64,000 nt of DNA from Clostridiales bacterium (GCA_018372435.1 JAHAJA010000023.1:1-64000), one strand, 5' to 3'. Shown: positions 45,546 through 55,106, numbered from the stretch's first letter. The notes: generated by a model not told the origin, from the letters alone. Numbers and translations: made by a program.

Positions 45546-47222
45546 ATGCAATTAACAGGTTCAGAAATATTAGTAGAGTGCTTAAAAGAACAGGGTGTTG
45601 ATACGATTTTTGGTTATCCTGGTGGTGCTGTTCTCAATATTTACGATGCATTATATAAACATCAAGATGAGATTAGACACATTCTAACTTCCCATGAACA
45701 AGGTGCTTCACATGCTGCAGATGGTTATGCAAGATCAACGGGTAAGGTTGGAGTTTGTTTGGCAACCAGTGGACCAGGAGCAACAAATCTTGTTACTGGA
45801 ATTGCCACTGCATATATGGATTCTGTTCCAATGGTAGCAATTACAGGTAATGTTACGGTACCATTACTTGGAAAAGATAGTTTCCAAGAAGTTGATATAG
45901 CTGGTATTACGATGCCGGTTACGAAACATAACTTCATTGTAAAAGATGTAACGAAATTAGCAGATACACTTCGTCTGGCATTCAAGATTGCGATTACTGG
46001 TAGACCAGGTCCTGTACTTGTAGATATAACAAAGGACGTAACAGCTGCTAAGACTGAATATATAAAAGTTGTTCCTGAGAAAATTGAACGTGTGACAGAA
46101 ACAATTAAAGAAGAAGACCTTGTAACAGCAGCCCAGATGATTAAGGAAGCGAGCAAACCAATGATATTCGTAGGTGGAGGCGCGGTAATCTCTGAAGCGA
46201 GTGAGGAACTTAATACCTTCGTTGATCTAGTAGACGCTCCAGTTTGTGATACGTTAATGGGTAAAGGTGCATTCAGTGGAGAAGATGAAAGATATACGGG
46301 AATGCTTGGTATGCATGGAACTAAGACATCAAACCTTGCTGTAACGGAGTGTGATTTATTAATTACAATCGGAGCAAGATTTAGTGACCGTGTTACTGGC
46401 AATATTGATAAATTCGCTGCAGGCGCTAAGATTCTTCAGATTGATGTGGATCCAGCAGAAATCAATAAGAACGTTATTACAGACCATAGTATTGTAGGTG
46501 ATATTAAGATGGTTCTAAAACGTATGAATGATAAATTGACACAGCATGATCATAGTGAATGGATACAACAAGTGTTGGATATGAAAGAAAAATATCCTTT
46601 AAAATATAACAAGGATATCCTAACCGGACCTTACATAATTGAGAAGGTATATGAGATAACGAAAGGTGATGCCATTATCACTACGGAAGTTGGTCAACAT
46701 CAAATGTGGTCAGCACAGTTTTTTAAATATCAAAAAGCTAGAACCTTCTTAACTTCAGGTGGACTTGGCACAATGGGTTATGGCTTAGGTGCTTGTATTG
46801 GTGCTAAAGTTGCAAACCCGGATAAGATTGTTGTGAACATGGCTGGTGATGGTTGTTTTCGCATGAACATGAATGAGATTGCCACAGCGACACGTTATAA
46901 CATTCCGATTATTCAAATTGTGTTCAATAATCATGTACTTGGCATGGTACGTCAATGGCAGTCATTATTCTATGAAGAAAGATATTCTTACACGGTATTA
47001 AACGATGCGGTTGATTTTGTGAAATTAGCAGAAGCTATGGGAGCAAAGGCATATCGTATTACGAAGAAAGAAGAAGTAGAGAGCGTCTTAAGAGAAGCTA
47101 TTGAACTGAATATTCCAGTAGTGATTGATTGTCAAATCCAAAGCGATGATAAAGTATGGCCAATGGTTGCACCAGGTGCTGCTATTGATGAAGTATTCAC
47201 AGAAGAGGATCTTAAGAAGTAA
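45546..47222 (+). CDS. ilvB: Acetolactate synthase, large subunit
   Basis: The ThDP enzyme that starts branched-chain amino-acid synthesis. The 558-residue protein shows the catalytic Glu in LTSHEQGASHAADGYAR near 48, the central FAD/nucleotide region, and the ThDP motif GDGCFRMNMNEIATATRYN near 436, ending in NN. It is of the biosynthetic type (LGMVRQWQSLFYEERYS near 465). No ilvN/ilvH regulatory subunit follows: the next gene is serC after 354 bp. The small subunit may be elsewhere or absent. Confidence 0.95.
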   Translation: MQLTGSEILVECLKEQGVDTIFGYPGGAVLNIYDALYKHQDEIRHILTSHEQGASHAADGYARSTGKVGVCLATSGPGATNLVTGIATAYMDSVPMVAITGNVTVPLLGKDSFQEVDIAGITMPVTKHNFIVKDVTKLADTLRLAFKIAITGRPGPVLVDITKDVTAAKTEYIKVVPEKIERVTETIKEEDLVTAAQMIKEASKPMIFVGGGAVISEASEELNTFVDLVDAPVCDTLMGKGAFSGEDERYTGMLGMHGTKTSNLAVTECDLLITIGARFSDRVTGNIDKFAAGAKILQIDVDPAEINKNVITDHSIVGDIKMVLKRMNDKLTQHDHSEWIQQVLDMKEKYPLKYNKDILTGPYIIEKVYEITKGDAIITTEVGQHQMWSAQFFKYQKARTFLTSGGLGTMGYGLGACIGAKVANPDKIVVNMAGDGCFRMNMNEIATATRYNIPIIQIVFNNHVLGMVRQWQSLFYEERYSYTVLNDAVDFVKLAEAMGAKAYRITKKEEVESVLREAIELNIPVVIDCQIQSDDKVWPMVAPGAAIDEVFTEEDLKK

Positions 47223-47243
47223 CGAATAATATGTCCTAGTATT

Positions 47244-47366
47244 GAATAGTATGAATTTAGGATGTTTTCAGTATATATTATATGGCTATAGATCTCAGAC
47301 GGAGTACAACCTTTCGTCTGAGATATTGCCTATGATGTTTGTAAGCCGAGCGGATGAATACTATTT
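47244..47366. repeat. Imperfect palindrome D downstream of ilvB (about 120 bp)
   Basis: The inner stem ATCTCAGACG (47292-47301) pairs exactly with CGTCTGAGAT (47315-47324). Outer arms carry GAATAGTAT and the inverted ATACTATTT, with partial pairing between. No T run follows, so it is not a classical terminator. It is the fourth large intergenic palindrome in the window. The rest of the 47223-47576 gap is the serC promoter region. Confidence 0.55.
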
Positions 47367-47505
47367 ATTTTGTAGACCTATGGCTCTTAGCAAGAATACA
47401 GTGATATTCTCAAATTAGAAAATCATGGATATTGCTTCTTAGAGTATATAATGGTAGAATACTGATAACTAATTTAACATTTTAGTTGAAAAAGACAATT
47501 TAGGA

Positions 47506-47534
47506 TTGACTTCATATTTTTTTAGTTTTATAAT
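47506..47534 (+). promoter_or_regulatory. serC promoter
   Basis: TTGACT (47506-47511) and TATAAT (47529-47534) are 17 bp apart, giving a leader of about 35 nt before the GTG start with AAAGGAGGAAG. This is one of the best promoter matches in the window. Confidence 0.75.
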
Positions 47535-47576
47535 GTAACACGATAAAGTTGTCAAGTAAAAAAGGAGGAAGTACAA

Positions 47577-48662
47577 GTGAGTAGAGTATTTAATTTTTCA
47601 GCAGGTCCAGCTGTTTTACCTGAAGAAGTGTTAAAAGAAGCAGCAGCAGAGATGTTAGATTACAATGGTACAGGAATGTCAGTAATGGAGATGAGTCACC
47701 GTTCCAAAGCTTACCAAGAGATCATTCAAACTGCAGAAAAAGATTTAAGAGACTTAATGAATATACCTGATAATTACAAGGTATTATTCTTACAAGGCGG
47801 AGCATCTCAACAATTTGCGATGATTCCAATGAACCTTATGAAGAATAAAGTAGCTGATTACATCATCACAGGTCAATGGGCTAAGAAGGCCTTTAAAGAA
47901 GCACAGATGTATGGAAAGGCAAGAGCAGTAGCATCTTCAGAGGATAAAACTTTCTCCTATATTCCCGATTGTTCAGACTTAGATATTGACGACGATGCAG
48001 ATTATGTGTACATATGTGAAAACAACACAATCTATGGAACTAAGTTCAAGACATTACCGAACACAAAAGGTAAAACTTTAGTAGCCGATGTATCTTCTTG
48101 TTTCTTATCAGAACCAGTTGATGTTTCGAAATATGGTGTTATCTATGGTGGTGTTCAAAAGAATGTTGGTCCAGCAGGTGTTGTAATTGTTATTATTCGT
48201 GAAGATTTAATTACTGAGGATACTCTAGATGGTACTCCAACAATGTTAAAATATAAAATCCATGCAGATAACGACTCATTATACAATACGCCTCCAGCTT
48301 ACGGAATCTATATCTGTGGTAAAGTCTTTAAATGGTTAAAGAAGATGGGTGGCCTTGGGGCTATGAAAGAGCATAATGAAAAGAAAGCAGCAATCCTTTA
48401 TGATTACTTAGATCAAAGTAAACTATTCAAAGGTACCGTTGTAAAGGAAGATCGTTCCCTAATGAATGTTCCTTTTATAACTGGTGACGAAGAATTAGAT
48501 GCTAAGTTTGTTAAAGAAGCAAAAGCAGCAGGTTTTGAAAACTTAAAAGGACACAGATCAGTTGGTGGTATGAGAGCTAGTATCTACAATGCAATGCCAA
48601 TTGAAGGTGTTGAGAAGCTTGTTGATTTCATGAAGAAATTCGAAGCAGAAAACGTAAAATAG
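47577..48662 (+). CDS. serC: Phosphoserine aminotransferase
   Basis: This PLP enzyme converts 3-phosphohydroxypyruvate to phosphoserine. The 361 residues include FSAGPAVLPEEVL at the N-terminus, MEMSHRSKAYQEI near 38, and FLQGGASQQFAM near 70. The PLP lysine lies in YGGVQKNVGPAG near 195, and GHRSVGGMRASIYNAM near 328. The start is GTG, preceded by AAAGGAGGAAG at ideal spacing. serA follows after 52 bp, so the two serine-pathway steps form an operon with the DUF1015 gene. Confidence 0.97.
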   Translation: MSRVFNFSAGPAVLPEEVLKEAAAEMLDYNGTGMSVMEMSHRSKAYQEIIQTAEKDLRDLMNIPDNYKVLFLQGGASQQFAMIPMNLMKNKVADYIITGQWAKKAFKEAQMYGKARAVASSEDKTFSYIPDCSDLDIDDDADYVYICENNTIYGTKFKTLPNTKGKTLVADVSSCFLSEPVDVSKYGVIYGGVQKNVGPAGVVIVIIREDLITEDTLDGTPTMLKYKIHADNDSLYNTPPAYGIYICGKVFKWLKKMGGLGAMKEHNEKKAAILYDYLDQSKLFKGTVVKEDRSLMNVPFITGDEELDAKFVKEAKAAGFENLKGHRSVGGMRASIYNAMPIEGVEKLVDFMKKFEAENVK

Positions 48663-48714
48663 AGTAAGAAGGTCATACAAAAAGAGATCTAAGAGGATAT
48701 GGGAGGACAATAAC

Positions 48715-49878
48715 ATGGTTAAGTATAATTGCCTTAATCCAATTGCAGATATTGGGTTGGATTTGTTTACAGAACAATATGTTAAGACAGATGCAATTGA
48801 TGAAGCAGAAGCGGTTTTAGTACGTAGCGCTGCCATGCATGATTTAGAGCTTAGTGATAACTTATGTGCTATTGCTAGAGCAGGTGCAGGTGTTAACAAT
48901 ATTCCACTTGATAAATGCGCAGAAAAGGGTATTGTAGTGTTTAATACACCAGGAGCTAACGCTAATGGTGTTAAGGAACTGGTTGTTGCTGGTTTGATGC
49001 TTGCTTCTCGTGATTTAGTTGGTGGTATGAACTGGGTTAAAGAGAATAAGGAAGATGCAAACATTGCTAAGACAATGGAAAAAGCAAAATCCAAATTCGC
49101 AGGTAAAGAAATTCAGGGCAAGAAACTAGGTATTGTTGGTCTTGGGGCAATCGGTGTACTTGTTGCCAATGCAGCTAACCGTCTTGGTATGGAAGTGTAT
49201 GGTTGTGACCCATTTATCTCAGTAGAGCATGCTTGGAATCTTTCAAGAGATATCAAATACGTAAAGACAAGAGAAGAAATCTTTAGAGAATGTGATTATA
49301 TATCAGTTCATGTACCGTTATTAGATGATACAAGACAGATGATCAATAAAGATACAATGGCAACAATGAAAGATGGCGTAGTAATTCTTAACTTCGCAAG
49401 AGATCTTCTTGTTAATGATGACGATATGGCAGAAGCTTTAGCATCAGGTAAAGTAGGAAAATACGTTACTGACTTCCCGAATGCAAAGACAGCTAATATG
49501 GAAGGCGTTATTGCATTCCCACACTTAGGTGCATCAACAGCTGAATCAGAAGATAATTGTGCTGTTATGGCAGTTAAAGAAATCGTTGACTTTATGGACA
49601 ATGGTAATATTAAGAATTCAGTAAATTACCCAGCATGTGATGCCGGTATATGTGCGAGTGAAGGACGAATTGCAATTAACCATAGAAACATTCCTAATAT
49701 GTTAAGTCAGTTTACAAATGTATTCGCTACTGAGAACATTAATATTGATAACATGGTTAATAAGAGCCGTGGAGATTATGCCTATACGGTAATAGATATT
49801 GCAGCTTCTTCAACTGAAACATTAGTAGAGAAATTAACTGCTATTGATGGGGTATTAAAGATTAGAGTAGTTAAATAA
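48715..49878 (+). CDS. serA: D-3-phosphoglycerate dehydrogenase
   Basis: First step of serine synthesis, oxidising 3-phosphoglycerate with NAD. The 387-residue protein is a short form: substrate and NAD domains plus one C-terminal ACT domain (about 318-387). The dinucleotide motif is GLGAIGVLVANAANRLGMEV near 140-159. The catalytic Arg lies in NFARDLLVND near 224 and the His in FPHLGASTAESEDN near 268. The ACT domain may provide serine feedback, by family. GGGAGGAC precedes the ATG. Confidence 0.95.
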   Translation: MVKYNCLNPIADIGLDLFTEQYVKTDAIDEAEAVLVRSAAMHDLELSDNLCAIARAGAGVNNIPLDKCAEKGIVVFNTPGANANGVKELVVAGLMLASRDLVGGMNWVKENKEDANIAKTMEKAKSKFAGKEIQGKKLGIVGLGAIGVLVANAANRLGMEVYGCDPFISVEHAWNLSRDIKYVKTREEIFRECDYISVHVPLLDDTRQMINKDTMATMKDGVVILNFARDLLVNDDDMAEALASGKVGKYVTDFPNAKTANMEGVIAFPHLGASTAESEDNCAVMAVKEIVDFMDNGNIKNSVNYPACDAGICASEGRIAINHRNIPNMLSQFTNVFATENINIDNMVNKSRGDYAYTVIDIAASSTETLVEKLTAIDGVLKIRVVK

Positions 49879-49903
49879 TTGAAATTAATATAATAATAAA
49901 ACA

Positions 49904-49932
49904 AAGGGCTGTTAAAATTAACAGCCCTTATT
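49904..49932 (+). terminator. Hairpin between serA and the DUF1015 gene
   Basis: AAGGGCTGTTAA (49904-49915) pairs exactly with TTAACAGCCCTT (49918-49929). The T stretch is short (TTATTC), and the next ribosome site begins only 11 bases later, so termination may be partial. Confidence 0.6.
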
Positions 49933-49953
49933 CGTGATAAAGGAGATGAACAT

Positions 49954-51195
49954 ATGGCAAAGATTAAACCTTTTGGATGTATTAGACCGAATGTAGATGT
50001 TGTATCAAGAGTAGCAGCATTACCATATGATGTGTATAGCAGAGAAGAAGCAAAAGCTGAAGTTGCAAAGGAACCCTTATCGTTTCTAAAGATTGACCGG
50101 GCAGAGACAGGGTTCGATGATTCTGTAGATACCTATGATGCTAGAGTATATGCGAAGGCGAAAGAGACATTAGAGGCAATGATCTTAGATGGAACCTTTA
50201 TAACAGATGAAGATTCTTGTTATTATCTCTATGAACTTGTAATGAATGGGCGTTCACAAACGGGAATTGTAGCCTGCGCTTCTATTGATGATTATCTGAA
50301 CAATGTAATTAAGAAGCATGAAAACACACGAGAAGATAAGGAGATTGACCGTATTAACCATGTAGATATATGTAATGCACAGACCGGACCAATATTCCTA
50401 GCTTATCGTGCCACTATACAGTTGAATGCGGTAGTTGATAAAGTGAAGAAAGGCATTCCATTATATGCGTTTACTTCACCAGATGAGATTACTCATAATG
50501 TGTGGAAAGTAGTAGACCTTGAAGATAATGCAATTATTGAAAAAGCATTTGCTGATATGGATCAAATCTATATTGCAGATGGGCACCATCGTTGTGCCTC
50601 AGCAGTTAAAGTAGGATTAAAGAGACGTAGTGAGATGCCTACTTATACAGGAGAAGAAGAATTCAATTCATTCTTATCTGTATTATTTCCAGATGAACAG
50701 CTAATGATTATGGATTATAATAGAGCAGTGAAAGATTTGAATGGTTATTCAAAGGAAGATTTTATTAAAAAGATAGAGAATAACTTTGACCTTACTCTAG
50801 TTGGGGAGAAGGCATATGTACCTGAACATAAATCTACTTTTGGAATGTATCTAGATAAGCAGTGGTATAAGTTAGAGGCCAAAGAGAACTTGAAGGCTAT
50901 TACAGACCCTGTAGAAGGGTTAGATGTATCGGTGTTGCAGGATTATTTGTTAAATCCTATTCTTGGAATTGAAGATCCAAGAATGGACAAACGTATTGAA
51001 TTCATCGGTGGTATCAGGGGCCTTTTAGAACTTGAACGTAGAGTGAATTCTGATATGGAAGTAGCGTTTGCCATGTATCCAACATCAATAGGAGAATTAT
51101 TTGCAGTAGCAGACGCAAATCGATTAATGCCTCCAAAATCTACATGGTTTGAGCCTAAATTAAGAAGTGGAATATTCATTCATTCTTTGGACTAG
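49954..51195 (+). CDS. DUF1015 family protein
   Basis: A 413-residue cytoplasmic protein of the DUF1015 (SpoOJ/ParA/ParB/repB-associated name in databases) family. Seen: KIKPFGCIRPNVDVVSRVAALPYDV near the start (in part), HENTREDKEIDRINHVD near 118, YIADGHHRCASAVKV near 204, and the C-terminal MPPKSTWFEPKLRSGIFIHSL. The GHHR and PPKSTWFEPK motifs define the family. It regularly follows serA in clostridia, which suggests a link to serine metabolism, and some relatives are reported as serine kinases; I cannot confirm that here. AAAGGAGATG precedes the ATG. Confidence 0.87.
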   Translation: MAKIKPFGCIRPNVDVVSRVAALPYDVYSREEAKAEVAKEPLSFLKIDRAETGFDDSVDTYDARVYAKAKETLEAMILDGTFITDEDSCYYLYELVMNGRSQTGIVACASIDDYLNNVIKKHENTREDKEIDRINHVDICNAQTGPIFLAYRATIQLNAVVDKVKKGIPLYAFTSPDEITHNVWKVVDLEDNAIIEKAFADMDQIYIADGHHRCASAVKVGLKRRSEMPTYTGEEEFNSFLSVLFPDEQLMIMDYNRAVKDLNGYSKEDFIKKIENNFDLTLVGEKAYVPEHKSTFGMYLDKQWYKLEAKENLKAITDPVEGLDVSVLQDYLLNPILGIEDPRMDKRIEFIGGIRGLLELERRVNSDMEVAFAMYPTSIGELFAVADANRLMPPKSTWFEPKLRSGIFIHSLD

Positions 51196-51435
51196 TGTCC
51201 TCTTCACTTTAAGAATAAACATTCTTTTATGAAGGAAGATGTAGTTTTATTTGGAATTGTATAAATTGTATATTTGTTAATATTTTTTTCATTTGATTAT
51301 ATCAGATTTTATGATAGAATTATATTATGAATTAAATTATGTCATATAATTGTCGAATGATTACATAATAGGTCATATCGATGGGACAATCCAAATCATG
51401 AAAGTGAAATATATAAGAGAATGGAGATTATAAGT

Positions 51436-52071
51436 ATGGGTAGCTTTTTTAGCCTAGAAGGTGGTTTTTTCAGTGGAATGGGAAAAATCTTTGATATTAT
51501 GTTAGTAAGTTTGCTATGGGTGCTATGTTGTATTCCAATTATAACAATCGGACCAGCAACTACAGCTCTATACTATTGTGTAGTTAAGTCGATCCGTAGA
51601 GAAAGAGGATATGTAGCAAAAGAATTTTTCCACTCATTTAAAGTGAATTTAAAACAAGGAACAATTGTTGGTCTGATTTTTACATTACTGGCTGTTGTAA
51701 TGTCATTTAATTTCCATATTGTTAAACAAATGGAAGGTAAATTAGGTAGTATTTTATTTGGAATCTATATTGCATTAAGTTTATTTATCATTATCACTGC
51801 AATTTATGTATTTCCAAACTTATCAAGATTTACTTTGACATTCAAGAATCTTTTTAAGAATTCAATTATTATGGCAATCAGACATTTGCCATTTACAATA
51901 ATAATAGCAGTTATAGTTGCATTCGCAGCATTCCTAATGTGGTGGATACCAATTGCTGCTTTATTTGTACCAGGCGTAGCCTGCTTGTTAGTATCATTTT
52001 TGATGGAAAAGATCTTGAAGAAATATACGCCAGAAGATGCTGGTAGACCAGATGCTTGGTATATGGAATAA
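51436..52071 (+). CDS. DUF624/YesL-like membrane protein
   Basis: A 211-residue protein with five or six membrane spans. It fits the YesL (DUF624) family: the start GSFFSLEGGFFSGMGKIFDIMLVSLLW (in part), then CIPIITIGPATTALYYCVVK and RGYVAKEFFHSFKVNLKQG. In Bacillus, yesL lies in a pectin-sugar gene cluster, but this copy has no sugar genes beside it. ATG 51421 is in frame and is itself part of the ribosome site ATGGAGATT, so ATG 51436 is preferred. Confidence 0.82.
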   Translation: MGSFFSLEGGFFSGMGKIFDIMLVSLLWVLCCIPIITIGPATTALYYCVVKSIRRERGYVAKEFFHSFKVNLKQGTIVGLIFTLLAVVMSFNFHIVKQMEGKLGSILFGIYIALSLFIIITAIYVFPNLSRFTLTFKNLFKNSIIMAIRHLPFTIIIAVIVAFAAFLMWWIPIAALFVPGVACLLVSFLMEKILKKYTPEDAGRPDAWYME

Positions 52072-52138
52072 TAGATGATTGTATAAGATGTCGAAAAATA
52101 ATAAACAAAACATTTTGATTGTATAAAAATAAAGAAAT

Positions 52139-52200
52139 ACAGGTGTGAATTTTGCAATATTCTTGAACAATATGTCAAGTAATGCAACATTTACACCTGT
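52139..52200 (+). terminator. Possible terminator after the YesL-like gene
   Basis: ACAGGTGT (52139-52146) and ACACCTGT (52193-52200) form the base of a hairpin, with nested TTGCA/TGCAA pairing. The T run is weak (TTATGT). Confidence 0.4.
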
Positions 52201-52279
52201 TTATGTATAAGTGCATATTACATATCAATGAAATGGTATTTATTACTAAATATAATTGTTTTTTTATGGAAATAGTGAT

Positions 52280-52298
52280 ACAATATAAGTAATATTGT
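52280..52298 (+). promoter_or_regulatory. Inverted repeat in the glgB promoter region
   Basis: ACAATAT-AAGTA-ATATTGT lies about 22 bp before the glgB start, overlapping a TACAAT -10-like sequence. GTGATAC is also repeated on both sides. It is a candidate operator. Confidence 0.4.
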
Positions 52299-52319
52299 GA
52301 TACACAGGGAGGACATTAT

Positions 52320-55010
52320 ATGAACGATATATTATACAATTTATGTGATTGGGCAGAAATCGAAGCAATTGTCTATTCAGAGCATGATAATCCTCATACT
52401 ATTCTAGGAGCACATGTAGTAGAGGAAGGTATCCTATTTAATATATTTATTCCTACGGCAGCGAGTGTTGTATTGCATATGACAAAAACAGGTAAAGAAT
52501 ATACAATGGAGATAGCTGATGAAGCTGGATTCTTCTCAGTACTAGTAAATGGTAAGAGAATTCCGGAATATACTTATGTAGTTACTTATGATAATGGGGA
52601 CAAGCAAGAGATTGTAGACCCATACCGATTTGATCCGGTAATTGATGGAATGGATTTAAAACTGTTTACAAGCGGAATACATTATGATATATATAATAAA
52701 TTAGGTGCACACCCTATGGAAATCGATGGAGTTTGCGGTGTTTTGTTTGGGGTGTGGGCACCAAATGCAATGCGAGTTAGTGTTGTTGGTGATTTTAATC
52801 TATGGGATGGTAGACGTCATCCTATGAGAAGATTAGGGGATTCTGGTGTGTTTGAACTATTTATTCCAGGTCTGCACTGTGGTGAACTCTACAAATATGA
52901 GGTTAAAGTAAATAGTCAATGTGTAATGTTGAAAGCGGATCCATATGGATATGCTTCCGAGTTAAGACCTGCAACAGCATCTATTATTTATGACATTAAT
53001 TCCTATCAATGGAAAGATCAAAACTTTATAGCAAAACGTGAGAATCGCGATTACAAAGAAGAGCCAATGTTAATCTATGAAGTTCATTTGGGGTCCTTTA
53101 AGAAACCAGAAGACGAAGATAAGACTTTCTATAATTATAGAGAACTTGCCGTTATGATAGCAGATTTTGTGAAAGAGATGGGATATACGCATGTTGAATT
53201 AATGCCGATTATGGAACATCCACTAGATGCCTCCTGGGGATATCAGGTTACAGGATATTATGCTGCGACTGCAAGGTATGGAACACCAGAAGACTTTATG
53301 TATTTTGTAGAATATATGCATATGCACAACATTGGAGTAATCTTAGATTGGGTACCAGCTCATTTTCCAAGAGATACCTTTGGTTTGGCCAACTTTGATG
53401 GGACATGCCTATATGAACATCACGATCCTAGACAAGGTTCCCACCCTCATTGGGGAACGCTGATCTATAATTACGGAAGACCAGAAGTTGCAAACTTCTT
53501 AATTGCTAATGCATTGTTTTGGGCTGAGAAGTATCATATTGATGGGATCCGTATGGATGCTGTGGCTTCTATGTTATATCTTGATTATGGTAAAAATCAT
53601 GGTGAATGGGTTGCCAATATATATGGAGGTCATGAGAACCTAGAAGCAGTAGAATTCTTACGTAATCTATCTAAGGTTTTTAGAAAGAAGCATAAAGGGG
53701 TTTTGTTAATTGCAGAAGAATCCACAGCCTGGGAGAAAGTAACTGGTGATGTGGAAGATGGGGGTCTGGGATTTGACTTAAAGTGGAATATGGGTTGGAT
53801 GAATGACTTTGTTAACTATATGAAATGCGATCCTTTATTCAGAAAAGGTCATCATGGTGAATTAACGTTCAGCATGATTTATGCTTATAGTGAAAACTTC
53901 GTTCTTGTATTATCTCATGACGAAGTGGTACATGGAAAAGGTTCTATGATAAATAAGATGCCAGGAAGTCATGACCAAAAGTTCGCAAATCTACGTGTTA
54001 CGTATGGGTATATGATGGCACATCCAGGGAAGAAATTATTATTCATGGGACAAGATATTGCTCAATTTGATGAGTGGAATGAGAATGAAAGTATTCAGTG
54101 GAACTTACTAGAATATGACTCGCATCGTGAAATGAAAGATTATGTGAAGGCATTAAATCGTCTATACAAGGATTATCCTGCGTTATACCGAATGGATTTT
54201 ACTAGTGATGGATTTGAATGGATTAATAGTTTGGATGCGGATAAGAGTACCATAAGCTTCTTAAGAAAGACCGAGAAGGAAGAAGAAACCCTATTAATTA
54301 TATGTAACTTCACGCCAGTAGTATATGAAAACTTCAAAGTAGGAGTTCCGTTCAAGGGCAAATATAAAGAAACCTTCAATAGTGATAAGGAAACATTTGG
54401 TGGTAAAGGATATGTGAATCCAAGACTTAAATACTCTAAGGAAGACGAATGCGATGGTCGTGAGAATTCAATACATGTTACTGTACCGCCACTTGGAATT
54501 AGTGTATTCACATGTACTCCGGTAGTTGAAGTAAAACTTGATAAGAAGTCTGAGAAAACTTCTGTAGGCACGAAAACTACTAAATCAGAAAAAGTATCGG
54601 AAAAGACATCAAAAACTTCCAAGGCAGCGAAGGAATCCAAACCTTCTAAGACAACGAAAACCTCGACGGAGAAGAAAGCTTCAACTAAGAAGAAGCCTGC
54701 GACGGAAACAGCGATAAAGAAGCAAGCTTCAACTAAGAAGAAGCCTGCGACGGAAACAACGACAAAGAAGCAAGCTTCAACAGCAAAGAATTCATCAAAT
54801 GCTAAGGAAGAAGAAAAAAAACTATCGTTAGAGGAAGAAATCGCTAGAGAACTTAAGACTGCGAAGACGGATGAAGTAACGATAGTAATAGAAACTGACA
54901 CACAGGACGAAGTAGCTGCAACTACAGTAGATATTACTGAAGAAGCAATAGATGAAGTTAATCAGCCAGTGAAAAGAAAGCGAGGAAGACCTCGTAAACA
55001 ACCGGTATAA
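52320..55010 (+). CDS. glgB: 1,4-alpha-glucan branching enzyme with a lysine-rich, AT-hook-like tail
   Basis: The enzyme makes alpha-1,6 branches in glycogen. Two N-terminal beta domains (about 1-215, the second CBM48-like) precede a GH13 domain. IDGIRMDAV (about 409-417) carries the nucleophile Asp, LIAEEST (about 462) the acid Glu, and LSHDEVVHGKGSM (about 529) the third carboxylate. The normal enzyme ends near residue 735 with GISVFTCTPV. The remaining 160 residues are a low-complexity Lys/Ser/Thr/Ala tail with two exact-length 16-residue repeats (ASTKKKPATET...), then an acidic helix. The end is KRKRGRPRKQPV, an AT-hook-like core. The tail is in frame and intact. GGGAGGAC precedes the ATG. 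Confidence 0.93.
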   Translation: MNDILYNLCDWAEIEAIVYSEHDNPHTILGAHVVEEGILFNIFIPTAASVVLHMTKTGKEYTMEIADEAGFFSVLVNGKRIPEYTYVVTYDNGDKQEIVDPYRFDPVIDGMDLKLFTSGIHYDIYNKLGAHPMEIDGVCGVLFGVWAPNAMRVSVVGDFNLWDGRRHPMRRLGDSGVFELFIPGLHCGELYKYEVKVNSQCVMLKADPYGYASELRPATASIIYDINSYQWKDQNFIAKRENRDYKEEPMLIYEVHLGSFKKPEDEDKTFYNYRELAVMIADFVKEMGYTHVELMPIMEHPLDASWGYQVTGYYAATARYGTPEDFMYFVEYMHMHNIGVILDWVPAHFPRDTFGLANFDGTCLYEHHDPRQGSHPHWGTLIYNYGRPEVANFLIANALFWAEKYHIDGIRMDAVASMLYLDYGKNHGEWVANIYGGHENLEAVEFLRNLSKVFRKKHKGVLLIAEESTAWEKVTGDVEDGGLGFDLKWNMGWMNDFVNYMKCDPLFRKGHHGELTFSMIYAYSENFVLVLSHDEVVHGKGSMINKMPGSHDQKFANLRVTYGYMMAHPGKKLLFMGQDIAQFDEWNENESIQWNLLEYDSHREMKDYVKALNRLYKDYPALYRMDFTSDGFEWINSLDADKSTISFLRKTEKEEETLLIICNFTPVVYENFKVGVPFKGKYKETFNSDKETFGGKGYVNPRLKYSKEDECDGRENSIHVTVPPLGISVFTCTPVVEVKLDKKSEKTSVGTKTTKSEKVSEKTSKTSKAAKESKPSKTTKTSTEKKASTKKKPATETAIKKQASTKKKPATETTTKKQASTAKNSSNAKEEEKKLSLEEEIARELKTAKTDEVTIVIETDTQDEVAATTVDITEEAIDEVNQPVKRKRGRPRKQPV
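54678..54786 (+). repeat. 48-bp tandem repeat in the glgB tail
   Basis: Units start at 54678, 54726 and 54774 (the last partial), each opening GCTTCAAC and encoding ASTKKKPATET followed by a variable pair and KKQ. The first two copies differ by only a few bases, suggesting recent duplication. Confidence 0.85.
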
Positions 55011-55106
55011 ATAAAGAAACAATTACAAAATCGGATAAACAGAAGCATAGCGAATGTATGAACGAGATTTATATTTACGTATTAGAAAGAATAATAGGAG
55101 ATAAAG

